From Alphaproteobacteria bacterium (GTDB lineage: Bacteria; Pseudomonadota; Alphaproteobacteria; UBA828), in contig JAJDVB010000128.1 of the NCBI GenBank assembly GCA_022826345.1, forward strand, positions 1-64,000: a stretch of 64,000 nt of DNA, given 5' to 3'. The position numbers and the translations under genes were made by a program. Of the stretch, positions 36,228 to 45,446 are shown one piece after another. Below the pieces are notes generated by a model. It was not told the origin of the DNA. It searched no databases and saw only the letters and a program-made list of their open reading frames with translations. Positions within the stretch are counted from its first letter, which is position 1. Every line of letters starts with the position of its first letter.

Positions 36228-37498
36228 GCCGTCTCTGTGTCCGAGGAAAGCGCTTCGGCGATACGCCGGACCAGCCGCGCGGCGACCTCGGCCTTGCTCA
36301 TGCGCGGCCACTGTTCCACCGCAGGCGCCTCGCCGTCCTCGGTCCGCGCGAGCAGGTGAATGACATTCTCGTCGTCGCCAAAGACCGCGCCCTCCGCCAC
36401 CTGGTTGGCGAGGATCCAGTCGCAGCCCTTGGCCGCGAGCTTGGCGGCGGCGTTGGCCTCCACGTCCTCGGTCTCGGCGGCGAAGCCCACGACCAGGCGC
36501 GGGCGCTTCGGGCCGGCGGCGCTGAGCGTGGCCAGGATGTCCGGGTTCTCGGCGAGCGTAAGGGTGGGCGGGCCCTTGCGCTGCCCCTTCTTGATTTTTC
36601 GGTCCTGGGGCGCCGCCGCCCGCCAGTCCGAGACCGCCGCCGCGCAGATGGCGATGTCGGCCGGGAGGCCTCGCTTGCAGGCGTCCAACATCTCCTCGGC
36701 CGTCTCCACTCGCACCGTCTCGACCCCCTCTGGCGCCGCCTCGGCGGTCGGGCCCGAGACCAACAGCACGTCGGCGCCCGCATCGGCGCAGGCGGCGGCG
36801 ATGGCATGGCCCTGCTTCCCCGAGGAACGGTTGCCGAGGAAGCGCACCGGGTCGATGGGCTCGTAAGTCGGCCCGCTGGTGACCAGCACCCGCAGGCCCG
36901 CTAGCGAACCGGAGCGGGCGCCCAGAACCTCGACGATGGCGGCCATGATCTCCGGCACCTCCGCCATGCGTCCGGGGCCGCTCTCGCCCTCCGCCAGCGG
37001 GCCGTCGTTGGGACCGACCAAGGCGACGCCGTCCGCCTCCAGCCGCGCCCGGTTGCGTTCGGTCGCGGGATGCCGCCACATACGCGTGTTCATCGCTGGC
37101 GCCACGAGCACCGGCTTGTCCGCCGCGATCAGTGTGGAGGTCGCGAGGTCGTCGGCGACGCCGTGCGCCATCTTGGCCATGATGTCGGCGGTGGCCGGCG
37201 CCACCACCACGATGTCGGCCTCCTGCCCCAGCCTGATGTGGGCGATCTCGCTGTCCCCGGTGAGCGCGAGCGTGTCGGTGTAAACAGCCTGCCCGGCCAG
37301 GGTCTCGACCGAGAGCGGTGTGACGAACGCGGCACCGGCACGGGTCAAGATGCAGCGCACCTCAGCACCGTTCTCCCGGAGCCGGCGGATCAGGGCGAGG
37401 CACTTGTAGGCGGCGATGCCGCCCGCGATCACGAGCAGGATTCGCCTGCCGCGCAGCGCCGCAGCGTCCGCTCCGCCCCCGTTTCCCGCTTCCTGCAT
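36224..37498 (-). CDS. coaBC: Bifunctional CoaBC (phosphopantothenoylcysteine synthetase/decarboxylase)
   Basis: 424 residues. The N-terminal CoaC flavodoxin-like half has [15 protein letters not shown], His in [10 protein letters not shown], and the [12 protein letters not shown] loop. The C-terminal CoaB half begins near residue 205 with [20 protein letters not shown] and has CAAAVSDWR and the lysine in KIKKG. It makes 4'-phosphopantetheine from phosphopantothenate and cysteine in CoA synthesis. Coupled to dut by a 4-bp overlap. Confidence 0.95.
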   Translation of the reverse strand: MQEAGNGGGADAAALRGRRILLVIAGGIAAYKCLALIRRLRENGAEVRCILTRAGAAFVTPLSVETLAGQAVYTDTLALTGDSEIAHIRLGQEADIVVVAPATADIMAKMAHGVADDLATSTLIAADKPVLVAPAMNTRMWRHPATERNRARLEADGVALVGPNDGPLAEGESGPGRMAEVPEIMAAIVEVLGARSGSLAGLRVLVTSGPTYEPIDPVRFLGNRSSGKQGHAIAAACADAGADVLLVSGPTAEAAPEGVETVRVETAEEMLDACKRGLPADIAICAAAVSDWRAAAPQDRKIKKGQRKGPPTLTLAENPDILATLSAAGPKRPRLVVGFAAETEDVEANAAAKLAAKGCDWILANQVAEGAVFGDDENVIHLLARTEDGEAPAVEQWPRMSKAEVAARLVRRIAEALSSDTETA

Positions 37499-37552
37499 GG
37501 GATTACGCTAAGGGGGCCAGGCGAGCCCGGCAAGAGCCACGCGCGCCGCCGC

Positions 37553-38404
37553 TCAGGGCCAGCGCACCTCGGGCGGAAGCGACATCAGGATCGCCTCGGT
37601 GTTGCCGCCGGTCTCCAGCCCGAAGCGCGTGCCCCGGTCGTACAGCAGGTTGAACTCGACGTAGCGGCCGCGCCGCGCAAGCTGGTGTGTGCGCTGTTCC
37701 TCGGTCCATGGCTCCCGCATACGACGGCGCACGAGCTTCGGATAGATGTCGAGGAAGGCGCGGCCGACATCCTGGGTGAAGGCGAAATCCGCAGCCCAGT
37801 CGCCGGTGTTGAGGTCGTCGTAGAAGATGCCGCCGACGCCGCGCGCCTCCTCGCGGTGGGGCAGATGGAAATAGCGATCGCACCACGCCTTGAAGCGCGG
37901 GTAGTAATCGGCACCGTGGCGCGCGCAGGCCTGCTCCAGTGCTGCGTGAAAGTCCGCCGTGTCGCGCTCGTCCGGGTAGGTGGGCGTGAGGTCGGTGCCG
38001 CCGCCGAACCACCAGGTACTGGTGACGATATGCCTGGTGTTCATGTGGACCGCAGGCACTAGCGGGGAGCGCATGTGGGCCACGGCGGAGATGCCGCTCG
38101 CCCAGAAGCGGCCGTCCTCCCCAGCGCCGGCTATCTTCTGGCGGAAGCTCTCAGAGAGCGTGCCGTGCACGGTCGAGACGTTGACGCCCACCTTCTCGAA
38201 CACCCGGCCGCGCATGAGCGACATGACTCCGCCGCCACCGCCGGGGCGCTCCCAGGGCTTGCGCTCGAAGCGGCCGGGGCGGGCGCCTGCGATCTCGGCT
38301 TCGTCCTCGATCGCCTCGAAGGCGGCGCAGATCTCGTCCCGCAGCGTCTCGAACCAGGCCCGCGCCTGCTCCTGCCGTGCCGCTTCGTCGTCCGGATCGC
38401 TCAC
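37553..38404 (-). CDS. hemF: Oxygen-dependent coproporphyrinogen III oxidase
   Basis: 283 residues. It decarboxylates coproporphyrinogen III to protoporphyrinogen IX in haem synthesis using oxygen. Signature segments are [36 protein letters not shown] and [15 protein letters not shown], and [15 protein letters not shown]. It is 54 bp upstream of coaBC in the reading direction (on the same strand) and begins 6 bp after the Ldh-family gene. Aerobic or microaerobic metabolism is implied. Confidence 0.95.
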   Translation of the reverse strand: MSDPDDEAARQEQARAWFETLRDEICAAFEAIEDEAEIAGARPGRFERKPWERPGGGGGVMSLMRGRVFEKVGVNVSTVHGTLSESFRQKIAGAGEDGRFWASGISAVAHMRSPLVPAVHMNTRHIVTSTWWFGGGTDLTPTYPDERDTADFHAALEQACARHGADYYPRFKAWCDRYFHLPHREEARGVGGIFYDDLNTGDWAADFAFTQDVGRAFLDIYPKLVRRRMREPWTEEQRTHQLARRGRYVEFNLLYDRGTRFGLETGGNTEAILMSLPPEVRWP

Positions 38405-38410
38405 GGGAGA

Positions 38411-39502
38411 CTATTGCTCCCCGCCTGCCACAGGCGTCAGGTCGTAGTCATCGCCAAGCGAGAGCCCGTCCAAGATCGCCTTGATGCGCGCCCAGGTGGG
38501 GCCGTCGATGGGGTAGGGACCGCCGGGGCCCCCGCCGGCCCGCGCGCCGGGGAGGCGCACGCCCGCGCTGCCTTCGGCAGCCGGCAGGGCCTGCAGGCTC
38601 GATACGAACTCCTCCATCATCCGCACGAATTCCGCGCCCATGCCGAGTGCGTCCGGGTCAGCCACGAGCACGAAGAGACCGTTGCCCTGGTCCTCGTTCT
38701 CGTTGCCCCGGCTCATGCCGGCGCCGGCGAGCGCGCCCGCGAAGGCCTCGACGATCAGGCTGAGCAAGAAGCCCTTGTGGCCGTCGGCCGCGCCGCCGAG
38801 CGGCAACAGGGAGGCGCTGCGCGGCGAGTCGAAGAAGCCGGCGGGCTCGGTGGTCGGCCGGCCCGCGCGGTCGATCAGCCAGCCCTCGGGCACGGCCTCG
38901 CCCTGGTTCGCCGCCATCCTGATCTTGCCGAGCGCCGTGACCGAAGTGGAGAGGTCGATCACCAGCGGCGGCTTGCCCGGCGCGCGCGGGATGCCGCAGG
39001 CCAAGGGATTGGTGCTGAGGAAGGGTGCTGCGCTGCCGAAGGGCGCGACGCAGGCGCCGCCGCCCGCATCGTTCACCAGCAGCAGGGTCATCAGCCCGTC
39101 CCGCGCCGGCCCGCCTACGTAGGCGCCGAGGCGGGCCACGTCATTGCCGTTGCGCACGGCCGCGCAGCCGATACCCGCCCGCCTCGCCTTGGCGCTGGCC
39201 TGCTCCACGGCGAAGACGCAGGAGGAGGGGCCCAGGCAGCGACGCGCGTCGATCATTGCTGCCGCCGCAGTCTCGTGCACCACCACGGGTGTCACCGCCG
39301 GCGCGATCATCCCGGCCCGCGTGTCCTCGGCGAAGGTGGGAATGCGCATCACCCCGTGGGAGTGATAACCCGCGCGGCTCGCCTCCAGCAGGGTCTCGGT
39401 CAGCACCGCGCGCTCCTGTGCGGTGAAACCTAATGCCCCGAAGATGTCCTCGATCAGGGCGCAGACGGTCGCTTCCGGCGCGCTCACCCCCGTCCGGGCC
39501 AT
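38411..39502 (-). CDS. Ldh-family (malate/L-lactate/ureidoglycolate) dehydrogenase
   Basis: 363 residues of the NAD(P)-dependent LDH2/MDH2 family. Family features include GYHSHGVMRIPTF with the catalytic His, NDAGGGACVAPFG and DLSTSVTALGKI, and HKGFLLSLIVEAFAGALAG near the C terminus. The substrate (2-keto or 2-hydroxy acid, or ureidoglycolate) cannot be told. It overlaps no gene but sits 4-6 bp from both neighbours (hemF and the MDR gene), indicating one operon. Confidence 0.87.
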   Translation of the reverse strand: MARTGVSAPEATVCALIEDIFGALGFTAQERAVLTETLLEASRAGYHSHGVMRIPTFAEDTRAGMIAPAVTPVVVHETAAAAMIDARRCLGPSSCVFAVEQASAKARRAGIGCAAVRNGNDVARLGAYVGGPARDGLMTLLLVNDAGGGACVAPFGSAAPFLSTNPLACGIPRAPGKPPLVIDLSTSVTALGKIRMAANQGEAVPEGWLIDRAGRPTTEPAGFFDSPRSASLLPLGGAADGHKGFLLSLIVEAFAGALAGAGMSRGNENEDQGNGLFVLVADPDALGMGAEFVRMMEEFVSSLQALPAAEGSAGVRLPGARAGGGPGGPYPIDGPTWARIKAILDGLSLGDDYDLTPVAGGEQ

Positions 39503-39506
39503 GGCC

Positions 39507-40523
39507 TCAACGCTCCGCCACCTTGACCACGAGCTTGCCGAAGTTGCGCCCCTCGAACAGCATCCCGAGCCCTTCGGGCGCGTTCTCCAGCCCGTCGATC
39601 ACGTGCTCCCTGTAGGTTATGGAGCCGTCATCGAGCCATGCGCCGAGCCGCGCGAAGGCCTCCGGGTAGCGGGCCAGCCAGTCGAACACCAGGAAGCCCT
39701 CGACCCGCGCCCGGTTGACGAGGATGTGACGCAGGTGGCTCGGCCCCAGGTAAGGCTCGGTCAGGTTGTAGTGGTGGATGCAACCGCAGACGACGATGCG
39801 CGCCCTGAAGGCAAGGCGTTGCATGACCGCGTCGGTCATCGGGCCGCCCACGTTGTCGAAGTAGACGTCGATGCCGTCGGGGCAGGCGTCGTCGAGCGCG
39901 GCGCCGAGGTCGTTCGCCGTGCGGTAGTTGATCGCGGCGTCGAAGCCCAACTGCTCGGTGATGTAGGCCGCCTTCTCGTCGCTGCCGACCGTGCCGACCA
40001 CGCGGCAGCCGCCGATCTTGGCGATCTGGCCCACCACCGCGCCCACGGCGCCCGAGGCCGCCGAGACCACCACCGTGTCGCCGGGGCGCGGCTGGCCCAC
40101 CTCCAGCAGGCCGAAGTAGGCGGTGGCACCGGGCATGCCGAGGATGCCGAGCGCATAGGACGGCGGATAAGGAGAGGGCGGCAGCACCCGCGCCGTACCG
40201 CGCGTGCAGAGCGCATATTCCTGCCAGCCAAACATGCCCTCCACCAAGTCGCCGGGCTTGAGGCCGGAGGATTCCGAACGCACAACCTCGCCCACGGCGC
40301 CGCCGGTCATCACGTCGCCGATGCTGACCGGCGCCGCGTAGGATTTCGCATCGCTCATGCGCCCGCGCATATAGGGGTCGAGGGAGAGCGAGAGCACACG
40401 CACCAGCGCCTGGCCTGGGCGGGGCTCGGGCGCCGTCTCCTCGGCTAGCGAGAAGTCGCTTGCCTTCGGCATGCCCACCGGCCGCGCCGCGAGCCTGACC
40501 TGTCGATTGATGACGGCGTTCAT
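39507..40523 (-). CDS. NADP-dependent MDR oxidoreductase (leukotriene B4 dehydrogenase/curcumin reductase-like)
   Basis: 338 residues of the zinc-independent medium-chain dehydrogenase/reductase family. The cofactor motif is VVSAASGAVGAVVGQIAK, with DPYMRGRM near residue 53 and VDVYFDNVGG-like IDVYFDNVGGPMTD. It reduces activated double bonds using NADPH. First gene of the minus-strand run toward hemF. A dispersed hairpin element (40551-40663) lies immediately upstream, between it and the SDR genes. Confidence 0.88.
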   Translation of the reverse strand: MNAVINRQVRLAARPVGMPKASDFSLAEETAPEPRPGQALVRVLSLSLDPYMRGRMSDAKSYAAPVSIGDVMTGGAVGEVVRSESSGLKPGDLVEGMFGWQEYALCTRGTARVLPPSPYPPSYALGILGMPGATAYFGLLEVGQPRPGDTVVVSAASGAVGAVVGQIAKIGGCRVVGTVGSDEKAAYITEQLGFDAAINYRTANDLGAALDDACPDGIDVYFDNVGGPMTDAVMQRLAFRARIVVCGCIHHYNLTEPYLGPSHLRHILVNRARVEGFLVFDWLARYPEAFARLGAWLDDGSITYREHVIDGLENAPEGLGMLFEGRNFGKLVVKVAER

Positions 40524-40550
40524 GTGAGTTCCTCTGCTTGCTTTTTACCC

Positions 40551-40663
40551 GACCCCCTCCTCACCCCGGCCCTCTCCTCCCCGCGGGGGAGGAGAGGGAG
40601 AACAAGTTGTCGCCGCCTGCGTTCCCCCTCCGCCCGTTGAGGGGGGGACAGGGGGAGGTGGGG
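40551..40663 (-). repeat. Dispersed pyrimidine/purine-tract inverted repeat, copy 2
   Basis: Begins CCCCCTCCTCACCCCGGCCC, contains the CCCTCTCCTCCCC/GGGGAGGAGAGGG hairpin (about 40571-40599), and ends in GGGGGACAGGGGGAGGTGGGG. It is the reverse counterpart of 25298-25424 with different connecting bases, so both are members of one family. Confidence 0.8.
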
Positions 40664-40716
40664 CGGTTTTTCGGTTCTCCCTGACGAGTGACGACAGGGG
40701 CTGTGCGCTGCCCCGC

Positions 40717-41508
40717 CTACGGATGGACGTCGTAGCCGCCCACCGCCAGGTAGCCGCCGTCGATCACGAGCTCCGTGCCGGTAATGAAGCTCGATTCCTC
40801 CGAGGCGAGGAAGATCGCGCCGTTGGCGATGTCCTCCGGCTTGCCCACGCGCCCGATGGGGTGCTGCTTGGCGAGCGCCTCGATCCCCGCTTCAAGGCTG
40901 CCGTAGTCACGGTAGCAGGTGGCCTCCATCATCTCTGTATGGATGTAGCCGGGATGGATCGAGTTCACCCGAATGCGGCGCTCGTCCTTGGCGCCGTCCA
41001 GCGCCGCCGCCTTGGTGAAAAGCCTGACCGCCCCCTTACTCGCGCTGTAGGCGGAGAGCGCCGGAATGCTGGTAAAGCCCAGGATCGACGAGAGGTTGAT
41101 GATCGAGCCGCCCGCGCGCATTGCGGCCATGCCGTGCTTGGTGCCGAGAAAGACGCCGTCGACGTTGACCGACATGGTCTTGTGCCAGCTTTCCAGCGTG
41201 ACCACGTCGAGTGGCTCGACGATGCCGACGCCCGCGTTGTTGACGAGGATGTCGAGCCCGCCGAAGCGATCGATCACGGCCGGGATCGCGGCCTCCCAAT
41301 CGGCCTCCTTGGTCGTGTCGAGGGTGATGAACATGGTCTCGGCGCCGCCGGCCTCAAGCTCCGCCGCGAGCGCCTTGCCGCCCTCCTCCTCGATGTCGCT
41401 GAGCGCGACCGGCGCGCCCTCCGCCGCCATCCCGCGCGCCATTGCCGCGCCGAGGCCCCTCCCGGCGCCGGTGATGAGCGCGACGCGGCCTTCCAATCGT
41501 CCTGCCAT
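40717..41508 (-). CDS. Short-chain dehydrogenase, tandem copy A
   Basis: 263 residues, classical SDR. Cofactor motif TGAGRGLGAAMA, NNAG, catalytic Ser in NLSSILG and Tyr-x3-Lys in AYSASKG. It ends GTELVIDGGYLAVGGYDVHP. It is about 88% identical by eye to the adjacent copy B (41553-42344), with differences concentrated between residues 75 and 160 around the substrate site. The substrate is probably a cyclic alcohol or hydroxysteroid-type ketone, which is only a guess from family resemblance. Confidence 0.9.
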   Translation of the reverse strand: MAGRLEGRVALITGAGRGLGAAMARGMAAEGAPVALSDIEEEGGKALAAELEAGGAETMFITLDTTKEADWEAAIPAVIDRFGGLDILVNNAGVGIVEPLDVVTLESWHKTMSVNVDGVFLGTKHGMAAMRAGGSIINLSSILGFTSIPALSAYSASKGAVRLFTKAAALDGAKDERRIRVNSIHPGYIHTEMMEATCYRDYGSLEAGIEALAKQHPIGRVGKPEDIANGAIFLASEESSFITGTELVIDGGYLAVGGYDVHP

Positions 41509-41552
41509 TCTTTGCTTCTCCTTTCGTCAGTCGCCGGTGCCGTCGTGCGCGC

Positions 41553-42344
41553 CTACGGATGGACGTCGTAGCCGCCCACCGCCAGGTAGCCGCCGTCGAT
41601 CACGGGCTCCGTGCCGGTGATGAAGCTCGATTCTTCAGAGGCGAGGAAGATCGCGCCGTTGGCGATGTCCTCGGGCTTGCCTACGCGCCCGATGGGGTGG
41701 CGCTTGGCGATCGCCTCGATTCCCGCTTCAAGGCTGCCGTACTCGCTGTAGCAGGTGGCCTCCATCATCTCGGTATGGATGTAGCCGGGGTGGATCGAGT
41801 TCACCCGGATCCGGCGCTCATCCTTGGCGCCGTCCAGCGCCGCCCCCTTGGAGAAGAGCCTGACCGCTCCCTTGCTCGCGCAATAGGCGGTGAGCTCCGG
41901 CGTGGCCGTAAAGCCCATGATCGACGAAATATTGATGATCGAGCCGCCCGCGCGCATCGCGGCCATGCCATGCTTGGTGCCGAGGAAGACGCCGTCGAGG
42001 TTGACCGACATTGTCTTCTGCCAGCTTTCCACCGTGATCGCGTCCACCGGCTCGACAATGACGATGCCCGCGTTGTTGACGAGGATGTCGAGCCCGCCGA
42101 AGCGATCGATCACGAACGGGATCGCGGCCTCCCAATCGGCCTCTTTGGTCGTGTCGAGGGCGATGAACATGGTCTCGGCGCCGCCGGCTTCAAGCTCCGC
42201 CGCGAGCGCTTCGCCCCCCTCCTTGTCGATGTCGCTGAGCGCGACCGGCGCGCCCTCCGCCGCCATCCCGCGCGCCATTGCCGCGCCGAGGCCCCTCGCG
42301 GCGCCGGTGATGAGCGCGACGCGGCCTTCCAGTCGCCCTGCCAT
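41553..42344 (-). CDS. Short-chain dehydrogenase, tandem copy B
   Basis: 263 residues with the same length and motifs as copy A: TGAARGLGAAMA, NNAG, NISSIMG and AYCASKG. It lies 18 bp downstream of the racemase-fold gene on the same strand and 44 bp upstream of copy A. It may be the older of the two, since it retains the original junction with the racemase gene, whose last bases are repeated between the SDR copies. Cofactor preference and substrate are not determined. Confidence 0.9.
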   Translation of the reverse strand: MAGRLEGRVALITGAARGLGAAMARGMAAEGAPVALSDIDKEGGEALAAELEAGGAETMFIALDTTKEADWEAAIPFVIDRFGGLDILVNNAGIVIVEPVDAITVESWQKTMSVNLDGVFLGTKHGMAAMRAGGSIINISSIMGFTATPELTAYCASKGAVRLFSKGAALDGAKDERRIRVNSIHPGYIHTEMMEATCYSEYGSLEAGIEAIAKRHPIGRVGKPEDIANGAIFLASEESSFITGTEPVIDGGYLAVGGYDVHP

Positions 42345-42362
42345 CCTCTCCTTTCCCTTTCG

Positions 42363-43127
42363 TCAGTCGCCGACCGATGCGGCGCCATCCATCATGGCGT
42401 GGACCATGGCGGGCTTGGGCACGGTCGGGCTGGGGTAGGCCTTGCGGCTGTGGCTCAGCCCCAGGCCCAGCACGCATTCGGCGAGCTTGTAGGTGAGCGG
42501 GCCGGGGTTGATGACCGGCACCGGCAGGTTCTCGGCCATGTGGCCGTGCGCCTGATGCATGGTGGTGGAGCCGAGCAGGATCGCCTCGGCGCCGTCGTCT
42601 TCGATGCAGCGCGTGGCGCACTCCACCAGCTTGGGGAAGACCACCTCCTCCTTGCCGCCGAGCAGGTTCTCGACGTCCGGCATCACGTTGATGGAGCGGA
42701 CGGAGGCAAGGCGGTCGGCGACGCCGTATTCCACGCTGCTCTTCTTGTAGAGGGGGATCCAGCCGTCCCACTGGGTCACCACCGAGAAGCGGTTGCAGAG
42801 CATCAGCGCCATCATGTAGGACGCCCGCCCCGGCCCGATCACCGGGATGTCGAGCACCGAGCGCATGGCGTTCATGCCGGAATCGCTCATGGTGTCGATG
42901 CAGACGGCGTCGTAGCCGTCCTCCTGGGCCGTGAGGCCCGCTTCGAACAGCGAGATGTCGGCCATGCTGTAGTCGTGGTAGCAGTCGAGCAGCGCCGGCC
43001 CGGCCTTGACTCCCCGGAAGTCGAATTCGATGTCCGGGCCGAACGAGACCGAATCCAGTTGCGAGCGCCGGTTCGCGAGCCCCTTCTCGTCGAAAGCGAA
43101 GGGAACGATTACGAGTATCCTGGCCAT
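42363..43127 (-). CDS. Asp/Glu/hydantoin racemase-fold protein without the catalytic cysteines
   Basis: 254 residues of the Asp/Glu racemase superfamily (closest to hydantoin racemases). It starts MARILVIVPFAFDEKG at ATG 43127 with GGAGAGGG upstream. Where racemases have catalytic Cys, this protein reads CIDTMSDSGMNA (Thr/Ser) and ILLGSTTMHQA (Ser/Thr). A racemisation mechanism by two cysteines therefore seems impossible; a lyase, isomerase or decarboxylase role is conceivable (inference). It heads an operon with the two SDR genes. Confidence 0.8.
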   Translation of the reverse strand: MARILVIVPFAFDEKGLANRRSQLDSVSFGPDIEFDFRGVKAGPALLDCYHDYSMADISLFEAGLTAQEDGYDAVCIDTMSDSGMNAMRSVLDIPVIGPGRASYMMALMLCNRFSVVTQWDGWIPLYKKSSVEYGVADRLASVRSINVMPDVENLLGGKEEVVFPKLVECATRCIEDDGAEAILLGSTTMHQAHGHMAENLPVPVINPGPLTYKLAECVLGLGLSHSRKAYPSPTVPKPAMVHAMMDGAASVGD

Positions 43128-43252
43128 GACCCTCTCCCCATCCGTGCGGCGTGTGCGCGGGATCATGGCGCAGATGCCGCGCGGGCGGAAGGGCGCGCGG
43201 CGGTGGGGAGAGCGCGGGGGCGTCGCCTCGGCCTGGCCCGTGGGACGGAGAT

Positions 43253-43320
43253 CAAAAATTTGAGGCGGGATTCGCCGGGGTAAAGTGGGATTGAGTGGGA
43301 TTAACGTGGATAAGTGGGAT
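43253..43320 (+). repeat. Diverged copy of the 39-bp repeat
   Basis: AAAATTTGAGGCGGGATTCG followed by GGGATT-type subunits matches, after strand reversal, the end of the array at 24183-24245 including unique flanking bases (AATTTGA-GCGGGATTC-CCGGG). It contains little more than one unit. It is upstream of the racemase-fold gene in a 492-bp non-coding gap. Confidence 0.8.
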
Positions 43321-43422
43321 GTCGCACGCCTGAGTCGCGCAAGCCCGCTCATCCCACTGCCGAAGCTCGTTGGCTCGGGAGTATCATGGCGCGATTCTGG
43401 CGCGAGTGCCGCGCCCGATGCA

Positions 43423-43438
43423 CCGGACCATGGTCCGG
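43423..43438 (+). repeat. ACCATGGT-centred palindrome, copy 2
   Basis: A perfect 16-bp palindrome CCGGACCATGGTCCGG followed by GGGG, about 100 bp from the 39-bp-repeat copy. It has the same order and polarity as at 23960-24231 read on the minus strand. The rest of the gap to 43577 shows nothing. Confidence 0.75.
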
Positions 43439-43577
43439 GGGTCGGGAGCGGGTGGACGGGGGATCCCGCTCGCGCCGGCTTCCTTATTCATGCCGTAACA
43501 CGGCACAGGTGGGACGTGGTACAAGGGTGCGGGTACGCTAGGGGTGGCCGCGCCGGGGTGGTTCGAGCACTGGCCAA

Positions 43578-43597
43578 ATATAGCTTGAAAACTATAT
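43578..43597. promoter_or_regulatory. Toxin-antitoxin operator/promoter
   Basis: Inverted repeat ATATAG-N8-CTATAT within an AT-rich patch 23 bp upstream of the toxin start. A further CTATATAT half-site is at 43608-43615. Such palindromes normally bind the XRE antitoxin for autorepression. Confidence 0.6.
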
Positions 43598-43619
43598 AGT
43601 CTTTATCCTATATATTGCC

Positions 43620-43985
43620 ATGTATCCTGGTGCCAAATGGATTATCACGTTCTTCGCTGCCTTCGAGGCCGAGTTCGATGCCTACCCTGAAGCCGTACAG
43701 GACGCCATCTTGGCCCGCGCGCAACTCCTGGAGCGCGAGGGCCCACAACTCGGGCGGCCGTATGCGGATACGCTCGCGGGGTCGAAGCACGCGAACATGA
43801 AGGAGCTACGATGCAATGCCGCAGACGGCGTATGGCGCGTTGCATTTGCCTTCGATCCGGAACGAAAGGCCGTCCTTTTGGTTGCGAGTGACAAAGCGGG
43901 GACCAATAAAAGCCGGTTCTACAAACGGCTCATCGCCAAGGCCGATGAGCGTTTCGATCGCCATCTCGCGGCGATGAGAGGATAG
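43620..43985 (+). CDS. HigB/RelE-type toxin (phage-derived Gp49-like)
   Basis: 121 residues of the RelE/HigB superfamily (DUF891-like), an mRNA endonuclease toxin. Conserved features are LAGSKHANMKELRCNAADGVWRV region (K-x-L-R), AFAFDPERKAVLLVASDK and a final NKSRFYKRLIAKADERF. The antitoxin gene follows after 4 bp, the toxin-first order typical of HigBA. Moderately lower GC than the neighbours. Confidence 0.85.
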   Translation: MYPGAKWIITFFAAFEAEFDAYPEAVQDAILARAQLLEREGPQLGRPYADTLAGSKHANMKELRCNAADGVWRVAFAFDPERKAVLLVASDKAGTNKSRFYKRLIAKADERFDRHLAAMRG

Positions 43986-43989
43986 ACCG

Positions 43990-44328
43990 ATGGCAACCAC
44001 ACTAAGGGACAAGATGAAGGGCTTGTCGCCTGAACGGCGGGCGCGGATCGACGCCGAGACCGACCGCCTGCACAGCGAGTACAAGACCCTTCAGGAGCTT
44101 CGCAAGGCGAGAGAACTCACCCAGGTCGAGATTGCCAAAGCGCTGAACATCCGACAGGCCTCGGTCGCCCAGATGGAAAAGCGCAGCGACCTCCTCATCT
44201 CCACGCTGCGTGGCTATGTCGAGGGCATGGGCGGTACGCTCAAGCTGGTCGTCGAATTTCCCGACCGCGCTCCAATGCAGATCGCGGGTATTGGTGAGTT
44301 GGACAATGCACGCAGGACTCACCAGTGA
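43990..44328 (+). CDS. HigA-type XRE antitoxin
   Basis: 112 residues. The helix-turn-helix spans about residues 35-75 (LTQVEIAKALNIRQASVAQM), preceded by a charged helix and followed by LRGYVEGMGGTLKLVVEFPD, a standard tail of toxin-associated XRE proteins. It should neutralise the 43620-43985 toxin and repress the pair through the upstream palindrome. Confidence 0.87.
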   Translation: MATTLRDKMKGLSPERRARIDAETDRLHSEYKTLQELRKARELTQVEIAKALNIRQASVAQMEKRSDLLISTLRGYVEGMGGTLKLVVEFPDRAPMQIAGIGELDNARRTHQ

Positions 44329-44498
44329 GCAAAACTGTACGATCACGAAGTCGGACGCCAATTTTTGTGATGTATCTCGGGGCGGCTAGCCGCTCTGGTC
44401 TCCGGGAATGTGCTGCAATTGATGCGTCGACTATGAAGTGCTAAACCTACAACAGGCAGCCTCAGCGCTACTCTTGGAGCGTAGTTTTGATACCAAGC

Positions 44499-45446
44499 AT
44501 GAGTGTCGAAGCCATGAGTTCAGACAATTCGAAGTGTACGTATGACGTCTGTCTCTCTTTTGCGAGTGAAGACCGTGAATATGTTGAGAGCGTCGCGTCT
44601 GAAGCTCGCAGCAGAAATGTCCACGTATTTTATGACAAGTATGAGCAGGTCGAGCTATGGGGCAAAAATCTTTATGACCATCTTGCAGACGTATATCAGA
44701 ATCGAGCCAGATTTTGTGTCATTTTCGTTTCGAAACACTATAGAGACAAGCTTTGGACCAATCACGAGCGAAAGCATGCGCAAGCGAGAGCGTTTCGGGA
44801 AAACAAGGAATATCTTCTTTCGGTTCGCTTCGACAGTACAGAAATACCCGGCCTTCCCGACACCATTGGCTACATCGATGCTGGTAGCGTATCGCCAGCG
44901 GAGCTAGCTCAAATGATCGAAAAGCGGGTAATGCCTGCCCGCCGCTCAGCATACTTCCCCGAATTGCCGACTAGGCTATATGGCTCGTTCGATGCTGAAA
45001 GTATTGAAGAGCAATCAGACCTCAAGGCATGCGCAGAACACTTCTTCGAATCGCTCAAGCTGACGGGTCTAGAAGAGCGAAAAACTCTGTTTACGTTATT
45101 CCTGAATGCATGTCCCGCAGAGTTGCCCGATAACGTTCATATATCACAAGATCTTCTTTCCCGCATGACGGGCTCTACCATTGAGAACCTAAAGGACATT
45201 CTCGGCAGTACTAGTTCATTAGGATTCTACATAAGCGAACGCGATGATGAAGAGCATGAGCATTTGGGTGATAATGCTATTTTTGTGCTACAGTGGCACG
45301 ACATGAGAGTTGATGGTATCGGACAGGCAACGCCCGTCGCCGACGAAGCGATAAGGCTAATCGCCGAGTGCTATTGCACAGATCACGCGATGGAGGCACT
45401 AGCAAGACTCGATTTTAGCGCTCTTCAGGAACTTGGCTCAACATGA
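44499..45446 (+). CDS. TIR-domain protein
   Basis: About 315 residues. The N-terminal TIR domain (residues about 12-145) begins YDVCLSFASEDREYVES and includes SKHYRDKLWTNHERKHA, where the Glu of NHER (about residue 90) is in the position of the catalytic NADase glutamate. The C-terminal half is helical/unknown with FFESLKLTGLEERKTLFTLF and a mixed region. GC is about 47%, well below the genome, so it is an acquired gene. Starts at 44499 or 44514 are equally possible. Bacterial TIR proteins commonly act in anti-phage abortive infection (family knowledge). It overlaps the convergent methyltransferase by 9 bp. Confidence 0.8.
   Translation: MSVEAMSSDNSKCTYDVCLSFASEDREYVESVASEARSRNVHVFYDKYEQVELWGKNLYDHLADVYQNRARFCVIFVSKHYRDKLWTNHERKHAQARAFRENKEYLLSVRFDSTEIPGLPDTIGYIDAGSVSPAELAQMIEKRVMPARRSAYFPELPTRLYGSFDAESIEEQSDLKACAEHFFESLKLTGLEERKTLFTLFLNACPAELPDNVHISQDLLSRMTGSTIENLKDILGSTSSLGFYISERDDEEHEHLGDNAIFVLQWHDMRVDGIGQATPVADEAIRLIAECYCTDHAMEALARLDFSALQELGST

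Noticed and set aside
41559..43283. A 574-residue plus-strand open frame
   Set aside because: It is antisense to the SDR copy B and the racemase-fold gene and shows no domain.
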